A stretch of DNA of 64,000 nucleotides from Aestuariispira ectoiniformans (GCF_025136295.1 NZ_CP062788.1:3117588-3181587), one strand, 5' to 3'; shown: positions 42,734 through 52,526, counted from the first letter of the stretch. Notes: generated from the letters alone by a model not told the origin. Made by a program: numbers and translations.

Positions 42734-43485
42734 ACAGCCTTGACCCGGTACTGGAAACCCTGCGGCAGGAAGCCAACCTGAAGGGGGCGAGCGCGTCGCC
42801 ACTGTACCGGCGTCTCAAGAACGGCATCCGCAAGGCTATCGAACAGGGCGTGCTCAGCCCTGACGACGCCCTGCCGCCGGAACGGGATCTGGCGCAGAAA
42901 CTGGAAGTTTCCCGCGTGACAGTCCGCAAGGCCGTTGGTTCACTGGTCGAAGAAGGCCTTCTGGTCCAACGCCAGGGTGCAGGCACCTTTGTTGCCCCGC
43001 GTGTCGAACAGCCGCTTTCCAAGCTAACGGGTTTTACCGAGGATATGGAAGCACGCGGCCTGTCGCCTTCCGTTGAATGGCTTGACCGGAGTCTGGGTTC
43101 CGCCACGCCGGACGAGGCCATTGCCCTGAACCTGTCACCGGGCGCGGAAGTCGCACGGCTTTATCGTATCCGCTTCGCCGATGACAAACCGATGTGCCTG
43201 GAACAGGCCATCCTGCCCGCAAGCGCCCTGCCCCATCCCGAACAGGTCGACAGCTCTCTTTATGCAGTACTGGAGCGCAGCCATATGCGCCCGACCCGGG
43301 CCTTGCAGCATTTGCGCGCCCAGCTTTTTGAATATGAACAGGCGCGGTTGTTGAATGTGCAGCCCGGCACTGCCTGCCTTTATATCGAACGACGCTCTTT
43401 CCTGCCCAACGGGCAGCCGGTGGAGTTCGTGCGATCCTATTATCGAGGCGACTCCTACGACTTCGTCGCCGAACTGCAACTTTGA
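42730..43485 (+). CDS. nagR: GntR/HutC-family transcription regulator (NagR-like)
   Basis: A 251-residue regulator. It has an N-terminal GntR winged helix (LYRRLKNGIRKAIEQGVLSP, then DLAQKLEVSRVTVRKAVGSL) and a C-terminal UTRA ligand domain with FTEDMEARGLSPSVEWLDR and LYIERRSFLPNGQPVEFVRS. HutC-type members in GlcNAc loci (NagR, DasR) respond to amino-sugar phosphates. It is translationally coupled to the kinase gene and is probably the repressor acting on the TTGGTAT-type repeats in the divergent promoter region. The gene symbol is by context. Confidence 0.85.
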   Translation: MNSLDPVLETLRQEANLKGASASPLYRRLKNGIRKAIEQGVLSPDDALPPERDLAQKLEVSRVTVRKAVGSLVEEGLLVQRQGAGTFVAPRVEQPLSKLTGFTEDMEARGLSPSVEWLDRSLGSATPDEAIALNLSPGAEVARLYRIRFADDKPMCLEQAILPASALPHPEQVDSSLYAVLERSHMRPTRALQHLRAQLFEYEQARLLNVQPGTACLYIERRSFLPNGQPVEFVRSYYRGDSYDFVAELQL

Positions 43486-43507
43486 TGCCTGAGGAATTAT
43501 TACGGTC

Positions 43508-44545
43508 ATGACCGAGATTGCGCAGACGACTTTGATGGAACAGGAAGCCCGCGAGGCCGCCGACGTTCTCGACCGGCAGTTCGCCGCCAATCAGTCCATC
43601 TGCGAAACGCTGGCGGCGCGCTTTCAGGAACACCCCTTGCGCCTGATCGCGACCTGCGCACGTGGCAGTTCAGACCACGCGGCGGCCTATGCCAAATATC
43701 TGATGGAAACCTCTCTCGGCCTGCCGGTCACCTCTAGTGCCCCGTCCATCGGGTCCATCTATGGCGAGTCGATGGCGCTCAGCGATTGCCTGTTCGTCGT
43801 GATTTCCCAGTCCGGCAAAAGCCCCGATCTGGTCGCCAATGTGGACTGGGCCAAGGCCAATGGGGCCTTCGTCCTTGCAATCGTCAATGTGGAGGATTCA
43901 CCGGTCACGGAACGTGCCGATCTGGTCCTGCCGCTTCACGCCGGGCCGGAAAACAGCGTGGCGGCCACCAAGACCTATATCGCATCGCTGGCGGCAATCC
44001 TGCAGGTAACCGCCTATCTGAGTGGGCGCGACGACCTGAAAGCCGCGGTCAAAGCCCTGCCCGACCAGCTGCGCGAGGCAGCAAAACTGGACTGGAGCAA
44101 GGCCGTCATCCCCCTGGCCGCCGCAGACGACCTGCTTGTGGTCGGACGGGGCCTCGGCTTCGGTATCGCATTGGAAGCCGCCCTGAAATTCAAGGAGACC
44201 TCATCTATTCATGCGGAGGCCTTCAGTTCGGCTGAACTGATGCATGGGCCGCTCGCGATTGTGCGCGAACGCTATCCTATCCTGGTATTCTCCCAGGAGG
44301 ATGAGACCCGTGCGGGCGTCCGGGAACTGGTTGGCAAATTGCGCGACAAAGGCGCACGGGTCTTTGTCGCCGAACCCGGCGATGCCGATCAGGGTCGCCT
44401 ACCCGTTGTCCCGGATATGCATCCCGCCACCGCCCCGCTCGCAATGATCCAAAGCTTTTACCTGTTGGTGAACCAAGTGGCGCTGGCACGGGATTTCGAC
44501 CCGGACCACCCACCGCACCTGCGCAAAGTGACGGAGACGCAGTAA
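43508..44545 (+). CDS. SIS-domain glucosamine-6-phosphate deaminase/isomerase (NagB-II type)
   Basis: A 345-residue protein with two SIS domains, homologous to the isomerase half of GlmS but lacking the glutaminase domain. Motifs are ATCARGSSDHAAAYAKYLME, VISQSGKSPDLVANVDWAKA and EAFSSAELMHGPLAIV. In GlcNAc operons of alphaproteobacteria this type (NagB-II) converts glucosamine-6-phosphate to fructose-6-phosphate and ammonia. It overlaps nagA by one base. Some relatives act on other amino sugars or fructosamines, so substrate specificity is inferred. Confidence 0.85.
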   Translation: MTEIAQTTLMEQEAREAADVLDRQFAANQSICETLAARFQEHPLRLIATCARGSSDHAAAYAKYLMETSLGLPVTSSAPSIGSIYGESMALSDCLFVVISQSGKSPDLVANVDWAKANGAFVLAIVNVEDSPVTERADLVLPLHAGPENSVAATKTYIASLAAILQVTAYLSGRDDLKAAVKALPDQLREAAKLDWSKAVIPLAAADDLLVVGRGLGFGIALEAALKFKETSSIHAEAFSSAELMHGPLAIVRERYPILVFSQEDETRAGVRELVGKLRDKGARVFVAEPGDADQGRLPVVPDMHPATAPLAMIQSFYLLVNQVALARDFDPDHPPHLRKVTETQ

Positions 44546-45687
44546 TGCCCACCTATCTGACAAATGGGCGCTTTTTTGATGGCGACAGCATCCATGAGGG
44601 CAAGGCCATTGTCATCAATGACAATAAAATTGCGGATATTATCAACGCCTCTGATGTTCCCGCTGATGCAGAGGTCGTGGACCTGAACGGTCAGCTTCTG
44701 GCCCCCGGTTTCATTGACGTGCAGGTCAATGGCGGCGGAGGCGTCCTGCTTAACGAAGAACCGACAGTGGGCGGCATCCGTCGGATTGCGGCAGCCCATC
44801 GCCGTTTCGGTACAACGACCATGCTGCCGACCATGGTCAGCGACGAATGGACGGTCATGGAAGCTGTCGGCGAGGCCACGGCGGATGCCCTCAAACATGG
44901 CGTGGCAGGCGTTCGCGGTGTCCATTTCGAAGGCCCCTATCTGAGCAAGGCGCGCAAAGGCGTTCATAACGAAGCGGTCATTCGCGAGGTTGACGCGCAG
45001 GCCCTGACGCTGTTTTCCCGCAAGGATATGGGTGTCGTTGTCACCACCCTCGCGCCGGAGGAAGTCTCGCCGAACTTCATCAACCGCCTCACAGACGAGG
45101 ATGTTATCGTCTGTGCCGGGCACACCGCAGGCACCTATGACGACGCAAGGCGCGGGTTGAACGCCGGAATTACCGGATTTACGCATCTCTTCAACGCCAT
45201 GACACCCTTTACCAGCCGGGAGCCCGGCATGGTGGGCGCAGCCCTTGAAGATGCCGATAGCTGGTGCGGATTGATCGTGGACGGCTATCATGTTCATGAT
45301 GCCAGCCTGCGCGTTGCCATCGCCGCGAAGGCCAAAGGCAAGATGATGCTGGTCACAGATGCCATGCCGACCGTGGGGGCGAAAAATAAAGAATTTACCC
45401 TCTATGGCGAATCCATCGTCGCCAGGGATGGGCGCTGTGCCACGTCTGACGGCACGCTGGCCGGATCGGATCTGGATATGGCGAGCGCGGTTCGCAACAC
45501 CGTCCGGCGGCTGGGCCTCCCGGTGGAAGAAGCCCTGCGTATGGCCTCGCTCTATCCGGCCCGGTTCCTGGGACTGGACAAGGAAATCGGCCGGATCACC
45601 GCGGACTATGACGCCGATCTGGTGTTGCTGGACGATGACCTGACAGTCACCGCGACCTGGATCGGGGGCAAGGCAGAGTTTTATTAA
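44545..45687 (+). CDS. nagA: N-acetylglucosamine-6-phosphate deacetylase
   Basis: A 380-residue amidohydrolase that removes acetate from GlcNAc-6-phosphate. Signature blocks are GFIDVQVNGGGGVLLNEEPT, HFEGPYLSKARKGVH (metal Glu), AGHTAGTYDDA and THLFNAMTPFTSREPGMVG (metal/substrate histidines), and VTDAMPTVGA (catalytic Asp). The length and motif order are normal. It starts on the last base of the upstream gene's stop codon, indicating coupling. It provides the substrate for the SIS deaminase. Confidence 0.95.
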   Translation: MPTYLTNGRFFDGDSIHEGKAIVINDNKIADIINASDVPADAEVVDLNGQLLAPGFIDVQVNGGGGVLLNEEPTVGGIRRIAAAHRRFGTTTMLPTMVSDEWTVMEAVGEATADALKHGVAGVRGVHFEGPYLSKARKGVHNEAVIREVDAQALTLFSRKDMGVVVTTLAPEEVSPNFINRLTDEDVIVCAGHTAGTYDDARRGLNAGITGFTHLFNAMTPFTSREPGMVGAALEDADSWCGLIVDGYHVHDASLRVAIAAKAKGKMMLVTDAMPTVGAKNKEFTLYGESIVARDGRCATSDGTLAGSDLDMASAVRNTVRRLGLPVEEALRMASLYPARFLGLDKEIGRITADYDADLVLLDDDLTVTATWIGGKAEFY

Positions 45688-45698
45688 GGGAGTATCTA

Positions 45699-46775
45699 AT
45701 GTCGCAACCCGTCCGTATTTTGGTTGTCGGCCTCGGCAATATGGGGCTTTCCCATGCCAAGGCCTATCACGCCCTCGATGGGTTTGACATTGTCGGCCTG
45801 TGCAGCCGCAGCGCCACAACCATGACCGGCCTGCCTGACCAACTGACCGCCTACCCCCGTTTCGATGATTATGAAGCAGCGCTTGCAGCTTTGAAGCCGG
45901 ATGCGGTCTGCATCTGCACCTATCCCGACAGCCATGCCGAATTCGCCATCAAGGCCTTTCAGGCAGGCGCCCATGTCTTTCTGGAAAAACCGGTCGCGGA
46001 AACCGTGGCGGAATCGGAAAAGGTTATCGCCGTTGCGCGGGAAACAGGGCGGAAACTGGTCGTTGGATATATCCTGCGCCATCACCCCTCATGGGCAAAG
46101 TTTGTCGAACTGTCTCAGACGTTGGGTAAACCGCTGGTCATGCGTATGAACCTGAACCAGCAAAGCAGCGGCGAGACCTGGGGTGTGCACAAGAACCTGA
46201 TGAAAAGCCTGTCGCCCATCGTCGACTGCGGTGTCCACTATCTGGATATGATGTGCCTGATGACGCGGGCCAAACCCGTATCCGTCCATGCCATCGGCGC
46301 ACGACTGACCGAGGAAATCGGTGCTGACATGTATAACTATGGGCAGTTGCAGGTCCGCTTCGAAGACGGGTCCGTTGGCTGGTATGAGGCAGGCTGGGGT
46401 CCGATGATTAGCGAGACCGCCTTCTTTGTGAAAGACGTGATCGGCCCGAAAGGCTGTGTCAGCATCGTCGCCGCGGAAGAAGCCGGACAGGGGCATAAAT
46501 CCGACGATGTGGACGCTCACACCAAGACCAGCGCCCTGCGCGTCCATCATGGCGAATTGGACGGCCAGGGCCGGTTCACAAGGGCTGACGAGATATTGCG
46601 TATGGATGAAGAGCCCGGCCATGACGAACTGTGCGAGCGCGAGCAGGTCTATTTCCACCGCACCATCGTGGACGACATAGACCTGACCGACCATATGAAT
46701 GATGCCGTCAACAGCCTGCGCATCGCCCTGGCGGCGGATGAATCCGTTCGTACCGGTCAGATCGTCACCTTGTAA
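45699..46775 (+). CDS. Gfo/Idh/MocA-family NAD(P)-dependent oxidoreductase
   Basis: A 358-residue oxidoreductase with N-terminal Rossmann motif GLGNMGLSHAKAYHAL, the EKPVAET block with its catalytic Lys, and a C-terminal substrate domain including SPIVDCGVHYLDMMCLMTR. The family acts on sugars, inositols and glycosides. SD AAGGGAG, 11 bases after nagA, places it in the operon. The substrate is unknown. Together with the PfkB kinase it implies that the operon handles a second sugar or a modified amino sugar beyond simple GlcNAc. Confidence 0.85.
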   Translation: MSQPVRILVVGLGNMGLSHAKAYHALDGFDIVGLCSRSATTMTGLPDQLTAYPRFDDYEAALAALKPDAVCICTYPDSHAEFAIKAFQAGAHVFLEKPVAETVAESEKVIAVARETGRKLVVGYILRHHPSWAKFVELSQTLGKPLVMRMNLNQQSSGETWGVHKNLMKSLSPIVDCGVHYLDMMCLMTRAKPVSVHAIGARLTEEIGADMYNYGQLQVRFEDGSVGWYEAGWGPMISETAFFVKDVIGPKGCVSIVAAEEAGQGHKSDDVDAHTKTSALRVHHGELDGQGRFTRADEILRMDEEPGHDELCEREQVYFHRTIVDDIDLTDHMNDAVNSLRIALAADESVRTGQIVTL

Positions 46776-46804
46776 TCGACAGCGACAGAGAGAGTATCCG
46801 TCCC

Positions 46805-47863
46805 ATGAAAGCCCTTACCATCGGCGGCGCCACCATCGACGTGATTGCCACAGTCGCAGATCGCGAAATTGAACGCATCACCATGCATAACGCCACCTCC
46901 TCCTTCCTGCTGCTGGAGGAAGGGCGCAAGGTTGAAGCAGAGCAGATTGATTCCTTCGTCGGCGGCGGAGCAACCAACGCGGCCGTTTCCATGGCGCGCC
47001 AGGGGTTACAGGTATCCTGCCTCGTCAAGCTGGGTCAGGATCTGGAGGCAGAGAAGGTTATTTCCTGCCTTTCCGAAGAAGGTATTGATACCAGCGGCGC
47101 CATTCGCAACGCCGCCCTGCCGACGGCCAAGTCGATCATGATCTCCTCGCATGTGAACAACCCCACGATCTTTGTCAGCCGCGGTGCAAATACCCTGCTG
47201 ACACCCGAAGAAATCACACCGGAGATTTTCGACGGCCAGGATCTGGTTTATGTCACGGGCCTGTCGGGTAATTCAGCCGCCTGTTTCCCGCGCATCGTGG
47301 AACTCGCCAAGACCGCCGGCGCGCGCGTCGCCGCCAACCCCGGCATTCGTCAATTGACCTATCGCGGGCAGGAAATCCTGCGGACCCTGCAATGGGTTGA
47401 TGTTGTCACCCTGAACACGGTCGAGGCGGCACAGCTTTGCGTGGCGCTGCCGCTGGAAAGCCGGGACCGCCTGCCCTCCCAAGGAGTGGACGGGGCCAAG
47501 CCGGGAGGACCGGAACTGCTGGAGGATGGCCTGCCGCTGGGTGAGCGCCGCGTCGCCCTGCAGAAATTCGCGGAACTCATGCATGCGCACGGCCCCTCGA
47601 CCGTCGTCGTCACCAACGGTTCCGAAGGGGCCTATATCTGCCACGACGGCAACATTCATTTCTGTCCGTCCCTGCCGGTCACAGTGCGCGGAACCGCCGG
47701 TGCGGGCGATGCCTTCGCCTCAACGTTTGCCGCCCAGCAGGCCCTGGGACAAGACGCGGAGACGGCGGCAAAACTGGCGGCGATCAACGCAGCCTCCGTC
47801 GTCGGGCGTATCGACACACAAAGCGGCCTCCTGAGGGCAGACGCCTTGGCAGAAAAGCTGTAA
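46805..47863 (+). CDS. PfkB-family carbohydrate kinase
   Basis: A 352-residue ribokinase-family kinase. Features are the N-terminal ALTIGGATIDVIATVADREI, the FVGGGATNAAVSMARQG substrate loop, and the C-terminal RGTAGAGDAFASTFAAQQAL with the catalytic Asp. Between residues about 215 and 245 it has an unusual Gly/Pro-rich insertion (SRDRLPSQGVDGAKPGGPEL) not typical of ribokinases. It is the last gene of the plus-strand amino-sugar arm, 29 bases after the oxidoreductase. The substrate is not evident; a sugar or sugar acid released by the preceding enzyme is possible. Confidence 0.83.
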   Translation: MKALTIGGATIDVIATVADREIERITMHNATSSFLLLEEGRKVEAEQIDSFVGGGATNAAVSMARQGLQVSCLVKLGQDLEAEKVISCLSEEGIDTSGAIRNAALPTAKSIMISSHVNNPTIFVSRGANTLLTPEEITPEIFDGQDLVYVTGLSGNSAACFPRIVELAKTAGARVAANPGIRQLTYRGQEILRTLQWVDVVTLNTVEAAQLCVALPLESRDRLPSQGVDGAKPGGPELLEDGLPLGERRVALQKFAELMHAHGPSTVVVTNGSEGAYICHDGNIHFCPSLPVTVRGTAGAGDAFASTFAAQQALGQDAETAAKLAAINAASVVGRIDTQSGLLRADALAEKL

Positions 47864-47939
47864 ACCGCAGATCGCTTGACAATTTCAGGCCGAAGACCTC
47901 CATTAGGCTGTAGGAATAAGTCTTACAGTAAAGGAACGC

Positions 47940-49808
47940 TTGGACGTGACCGGCCGCGACGGCGACAAGCAATCGACACAAGATGGCGGGCAGGATACCG
48001 GGAATGCATCCAGCCCCTGGCGGCATGTACTGGTGGCGGGACTGCTGCTGGTCTGGCTGGGGCTGGGTTGGCAGAGTTACAATCTGACACTTGCCGCGCT
48101 GTTCTCCGAACAGGAAAAGTCAGGTAACGCCACGCTGGACGTCTATGGGGCGGCCCTGCGTGGCAGCCTGGAGAAATACCGCGCGCTGCCCCGCCTGCTC
48201 TCCCGCCATCCCCTGGTCACCGCGCTGATGCATGACATGGACAACCCCGAGAAGGTGCAGGATGTGAATATCCTGTTCGGGGAAAGCAAAGTGGTGACCG
48301 GGGCTGCGGAAATCTACCTGATGCGGGCGGATGCAACGACGATCGCCGCCAGCAACGCCTATGCGCCGGACTCCTTCATCGGCGCGAACTTTGCCTATCG
48401 TCCTTATTACCAGCAGGCCATCGAGGGACGGCTGGGCCGGTATTTCGCACAGGGCACCACCTCGAAAAAACGCGGATACTATTTCTCCTATCCAATCTGG
48501 GCAAAACACCAGATCGCCGGCGTCATTACCGTCAAGGTCGACATTGATGCGCTGGAAACCCTGTTCCAGGACACCCCCCGCGATGCAGTCGTCACCGATA
48601 AACATGGCATCGTTTTCATGGCGACCCGTCCTGAGTGGCGCTTTCACTCGCTCACCCCGCTTGGCCCGAAAGATATTCAGGAGGTCGAAAATAACCGGCA
48701 ATACGGTGATGTGAAAATTGAGCCTCTGGACTGGGTTTATCAGGATGATGGCACCATCAAGGCTGTCGAAATCCGGGACAAACGCAAAACCATCCTCAAC
48801 TGGCGTAAGCTGGATAAACCGCTGACCGATATTGGCTGGACCGTGTCGCTGCTGCTGCCAGTGAAGACCCTCTATACACAGGCGCTGGCCGTGGCCGCAA
48901 TTGTCATGCTGGTTGTCTTCGGCACCGGCGTGATCATCCGCAACGCAATCCAGCGCCGCCGTGACCTGGCCGATCGCCTGGAACTGCAACGTCAGGCCCG
49001 ACGCAACCTGGAACAGTCCGCCCATGAACTGGAACGCCGTGTGGAGGAACGCACCCGCGAATTACGCAAGACGCAGGATGAATTGATCCACGCCGCCAAA
49101 CTTGCCGCCCTCGGCCGCATGTCCGCCGGGATCAGCCATGAACTGAACCAACCGCTGACCGCGATCCGCGCCTATAACGATACGGCAGTAAAATTCATCG
49201 ACAAGAACCGGCCCGAAAATGCCAAGGAAAACCTGGGCATCATCAACGATCTTGTCGCCAGAATGTCGGAAATTATCCGTTATTTCAGAACCTTCGCCCG
49301 TGAAGGCGATCCGACACTGGAAGTGTTCAACCTGACCGAGGTGATCGAAAACATCAAACGCTTCATGGGTCCCCGGTTGCAACGTGAGGGCGTGACCCTG
49401 CTGATCCGCAGCAATGAGAAAATCGTCCCGGTTCGCGCCAACCAGACCCGAATGGAACAGGTTCTCGTTAACATCGTCGGCAACGCCCTGGATGCCATGC
49501 GCGAGGCAGACAGCCCCGCCAAGCGGATCGAAATCAGCCTTGGCATCGATCATGTGAAAAATCAGGTTCGGCTTGCCGTGCGCGATTACGGTCCGGGCCT
49601 GTCGGCAAATGTCGCCTCACATGTGTTCGACCCCTTCTTCACGACCAAGGAGGCAGGCGACGGCCTTGGGCTGGGGCTGTCGATTTCCTATAATATTGTC
49701 AAAGACTTTGACGGCAGTCTACAAGTGGAGAACCATCCCCGGGGTGGTGCGATTTTCACCGTCACCCTGCCAATCGCAAAAGAAGACAGGCTGAAGCAAG
49801 CGATATGA
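47940..49808 (+). CDS. dctB: C4-dicarboxylate sensor histidine kinase DctB
   Basis: A 622-residue membrane kinase of the DctB type. The first transmembrane helix is near residues 28-45 (VLVAGLLLVWLGLGWQSYNL). A periplasmic double-PDC (CACHE) sensor follows with LYG-type region YGAALRGSLEKYRALPRLLS, then the second helix near 320-338, a coiled segment rich in Arg/Glu, and the HisKA box AGISHELNQPLTAIRAY (His400). HATPase motifs include GLGLGLSISYNIVKDF. It senses succinate-type acids in known homologues. The start is TTG 47940 (AAAGGA upstream) or GTG 47946. The last four bases overlap dctD. Confidence 0.9.
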   Translation: MDVTGRDGDKQSTQDGGQDTGNASSPWRHVLVAGLLLVWLGLGWQSYNLTLAALFSEQEKSGNATLDVYGAALRGSLEKYRALPRLLSRHPLVTALMHDMDNPEKVQDVNILFGESKVVTGAAEIYLMRADATTIAASNAYAPDSFIGANFAYRPYYQQAIEGRLGRYFAQGTTSKKRGYYFSYPIWAKHQIAGVITVKVDIDALETLFQDTPRDAVVTDKHGIVFMATRPEWRFHSLTPLGPKDIQEVENNRQYGDVKIEPLDWVYQDDGTIKAVEIRDKRKTILNWRKLDKPLTDIGWTVSLLLPVKTLYTQALAVAAIVMLVVFGTGVIIRNAIQRRRDLADRLELQRQARRNLEQSAHELERRVEERTRELRKTQDELIHAAKLAALGRMSAGISHELNQPLTAIRAYNDTAVKFIDKNRPENAKENLGIINDLVARMSEIIRYFRTFAREGDPTLEVFNLTEVIENIKRFMGPRLQREGVTLLIRSNEKIVPVRANQTRMEQVLVNIVGNALDAMREADSPAKRIEISLGIDHVKNQVRLAVRDYGPGLSANVASHVFDPFFTTKEAGDGLGLGLSISYNIVKDFDGSLQVENHPRGGAIFTVTLPIAKEDRLKQAI

Positions 49809-51160
49809 CCAAACCGGCAGTCATTCTGATCGACGACGAAGAGCATATCCGGCAGTCCTGCCTGCAGGCGCTGGAGCTGGAAGGCATCCCTGCCCGCGCC
49901 TTTGCCGAGGCAGAAACCGCCCTGCATGCCATCACCCCGGATTTTGACGGCGTGGTGGTCAGCGATATCCGCATGCCGGGCCTGGATGGGCTGACGGTTC
50001 TGTCGCGTATCGTCGAACAATTCCCCAATCTGCCGGTTATCCTGATCACCGGTCACGGCGACATCGCCATGGCGGTCGAGGCCATGCGAAAAGGCGCTTA
50101 CGACTTTATTGAAAAGCCATTCCAGGTGGACCGGTTGATCGACGTCATCCGGCGCGGTCTGGAAAAACACCGACTGGTGCAGGAAAACAATCGCCTGCGC
50201 AGCCTGCTGGACAAACAGACCAGCGACGCGGAAATCGCCGGACGGCTGATCGGGCGCGCCCCTGCCATGGTTGAACTTCAACAGCAGGTCGCCGCAATCG
50301 CAGGCACGAATGCGGATGTCCTGATTCTGGGTGAGACAGGGTCCGGCAAGGAAATGGTCGCGCGCTGCCTGCATGAATTCAGCAACCGAAGGGATGGGCA
50401 TTTCGTGGCCATCAACTGCGGCGCACTGCCTGCCAACATCATCGAAAGTGAGCTTTTCGGACATGAGGTGGGGGCCTTCACCGGGGCGGATAAACAACGG
50501 ATCGGCAAGTTTGAATATGCGTCCGGCGGCACACTGTTCCTGGACGAGGTGGAAAGCATGCCCATGGACCTGCAAATTCGTCTGCTGCGCGTGCTGCAGG
50601 AACGGCAGGTAGAACGTCTCGGATCAAACGAGGCGATCCCCATCGACGTGCGTATCATCGCGGCCACCAAGACGGACCTGCTGGATGCCAGCCACAAGGG
50701 CGAATTCCGGGAAGACCTCTATTACCGGCTGAATGTGGTGACTTTGACGATCCCGCCCCTGCGCCAGCGCCGGGAGGACATTCCCCTGCTTTTCACCCAA
50801 TTCTCTGCCCAGGCAGCTCTACGGCTGGGACAACAGGAACATACCCTTGAGGATAGCATCCTGCAGGGCTTGATGGGCTATGAATGGCCGGGCAATGTGC
50901 GGGAATTGCGCAATGCCGCCGAACGACATGCAATGGGCCTGTCACCGCTGCCACAGGACAGGTCAAAATCCTCGGATGGAAAGAACTCTCCTTCCCTGCA
51001 ACAACAGATGGATGCCTTCGAACGCAGCCTTCTGATCAACACTTTGGAACGAACCAAAGGCCAGGTTCAGGAAACTTGTGAACGCCTTCACCTGCCGAGG
51101 AAGACCTTCTACGACAAGCTTAAAAAACACGGCCTCACCCGCGCGGATTTTGAAGGCTGA
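49805..51160 (+). CDS. dctD: Sigma-54-dependent response regulator DctD
   Basis: A 451-residue NtrC-family activator: receiver with Asp54 (VVSDIRMPG), AAA+ domain with Walker A GETGSGKE, the sigma-54 contact loop GAFTGA, Walker B GTLFLDEVESMP and the R-finger region, then a C-terminal Fis-type helix-turn-helix (GQVQETCERLHLPRKTFYDK). Partner of DctB through a 4-base overlap. A perfect -24/-12 promoter and a DctD-like palindrome precede dctP three genes away, indicating that it activates the TRAP transporter. Ten bases separate it from the convergent lipase gene. Confidence 0.93.
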   Translation: MTKPAVILIDDEEHIRQSCLQALELEGIPARAFAEAETALHAITPDFDGVVVSDIRMPGLDGLTVLSRIVEQFPNLPVILITGHGDIAMAVEAMRKGAYDFIEKPFQVDRLIDVIRRGLEKHRLVQENNRLRSLLDKQTSDAEIAGRLIGRAPAMVELQQQVAAIAGTNADVLILGETGSGKEMVARCLHEFSNRRDGHFVAINCGALPANIIESELFGHEVGAFTGADKQRIGKFEYASGGTLFLDEVESMPMDLQIRLLRVLQERQVERLGSNEAIPIDVRIIAATKTDLLDASHKGEFREDLYYRLNVVTLTIPPLRQRREDIPLLFTQFSAQAALRLGQQEHTLEDSILQGLMGYEWPGNVRELRNAAERHAMGLSPLPQDRSKSSDGKNSPSLQQQMDAFERSLLINTLERTKGQVQETCERLHLPRKTFYDKLKKHGLTRADFEG

Positions 51161-51170
51161 ACAGCCCCGT

Positions 51171-52271
51171 TCATTTCGGCGCCCGTTCCAACGCGCGGTA
51201 ACGCAACTTGCGCCGGTAGGTGGTCATATTGTGATACATGTCCAACCGCTTCAACTGCGCCTTGGAGACCAGCATCCATAATCGTTCGATCCGGTCTATC
51301 AGGCCGAAATGGGTATAGTATTTAACAGTTGGATAGCCTCCCTTGTCGTCCATCTCGCCGGAGGTCATATGGCGCAGATCACCGGCATGGCGATATCCCT
51401 GCACCGTTTTCAGCCAGTCCCGCGCCACCTCAAAGAAGCCCGCCAGAAAGAATTTGGACAGTATCTGGCAGGTAAATTTCAGGATCGAGATAAAATGCCG
51501 CGTCGGTGGCACCAGTGGCACAGGATCGAAGGAATTGACCACACGGTATATCGGGGTTTTGAAACCATCATTGAATTTATGGTTACCGACACGCGGCGAA
51601 CCAAAGGTGTAACAGGCCGCCAGCGTATCACGGGCCTGGTACCAGGTAGCAATCACGGCAACTGCCCCGCCAAGGGAATGACCGGTAATATACAATGGCA
51701 GACCAGTCACCTTTTTCAGCAGTTTTGAGATATCGGCCTCGACATCCGAATAGGCCTTGTGAAACCCCTTGTGGACCTGTCGGCCACCCCCGATGGATTC
51801 CAGCCCGATGTTAGCGTTATTGATCCAGTCCTGCGGCGATGTGGTTCCCCGAATTGACAGCACCGCAAATTCACGCCCGTTTCCCCCGGTCCATTTGGCG
51901 ACATAGCCTTCCGTATTCGCCAGAATATCGAGGGAGTGATTATAGAATGTACCCACCAGTTCAAAGCCGGATGCCTTCAGTGTTGCCTTTAACCGCTTTT
52001 CCCCGTCGCTTGCATCAGGCGTGCGGAAAAAGCTTTGCAGGGCCTCCAAGCGTTTGTTGATCGCCTTCGCATTGCTGAGTGCGGCGAGTTCCTTGGACAG
52101 ATCGAAAAGCTTTTCAAAGGGCGGCTTTTCAAATCGGATATAGGCAAGTTCCGCCAACAGGGCCATCTGCCAGGCGGTCCGGTCACTGTAGGCCGCACGC
52201 TGTATCGGTGGCTTGAGCGCCAGCAGCTTTGGGCCGTCCACCTGCTCTATTTCTCTAGTCTCATTTGTCAT
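51171..52271 (-). CDS. Lipase class 3 family protein
   Basis: A 366-residue alpha/beta hydrolase of the fungal-type (class 3) lipase family. The nucleophile elbow is ITGHSLGGAVAVI (Ser199), and the oxyanion/first strand block is AVLSIRGTTSPQDWINNANI. The conserved YTFGSPRVGNHKF follows, and Asp249 in VNSFDPVPLVPP is the likely acid. The N terminus (1-90) is helical with no signal peptide, so it may act in the cytoplasm or be exported by another route. ATG 52271 follows GAGAGGGG. The substrate is unknown. It interrupts the usual adjacency of dctBD and dctPQM. Confidence 0.82.
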   Translation of the reverse strand: MTNETREIEQVDGPKLLALKPPIQRAAYSDRTAWQMALLAELAYIRFEKPPFEKLFDLSKELAALSNAKAINKRLEALQSFFRTPDASDGEKRLKATLKASGFELVGTFYNHSLDILANTEGYVAKWTGGNGREFAVLSIRGTTSPQDWINNANIGLESIGGGRQVHKGFHKAYSDVEADISKLLKKVTGLPLYITGHSLGGAVAVIATWYQARDTLAACYTFGSPRVGNHKFNDGFKTPIYRVVNSFDPVPLVPPTRHFISILKFTCQILSKFFLAGFFEVARDWLKTVQGYRHAGDLRHMTSGEMDDKGGYPTVKYYTHFGLIDRIERLWMLVSKAQLKRLDMYHNMTTYRRKLRYRALERAPK

Positions 52272-52526
52272 CCGGTTCCCCTCTCCCGCACGGAATACGG
52301 CGGCCAAAAGCTCCCCCCGATTTCCCAAAACACAAAGTAGATACAATTTTATTTGATTGCTAACTATCTTAAGTTGTCATAGGATTAAGGCAACAAGATT
52401 TTGGCTGATTTATCAGCAATAAAACACGTTTACAGGCCAGTTTTGATGGGAGGTTTCCAGGACAGCTACCGGCATCACCGGATGCCCGTAGACTGACGAC
52501 CCGTCATGCTTGCAGGGGAATTCAAC

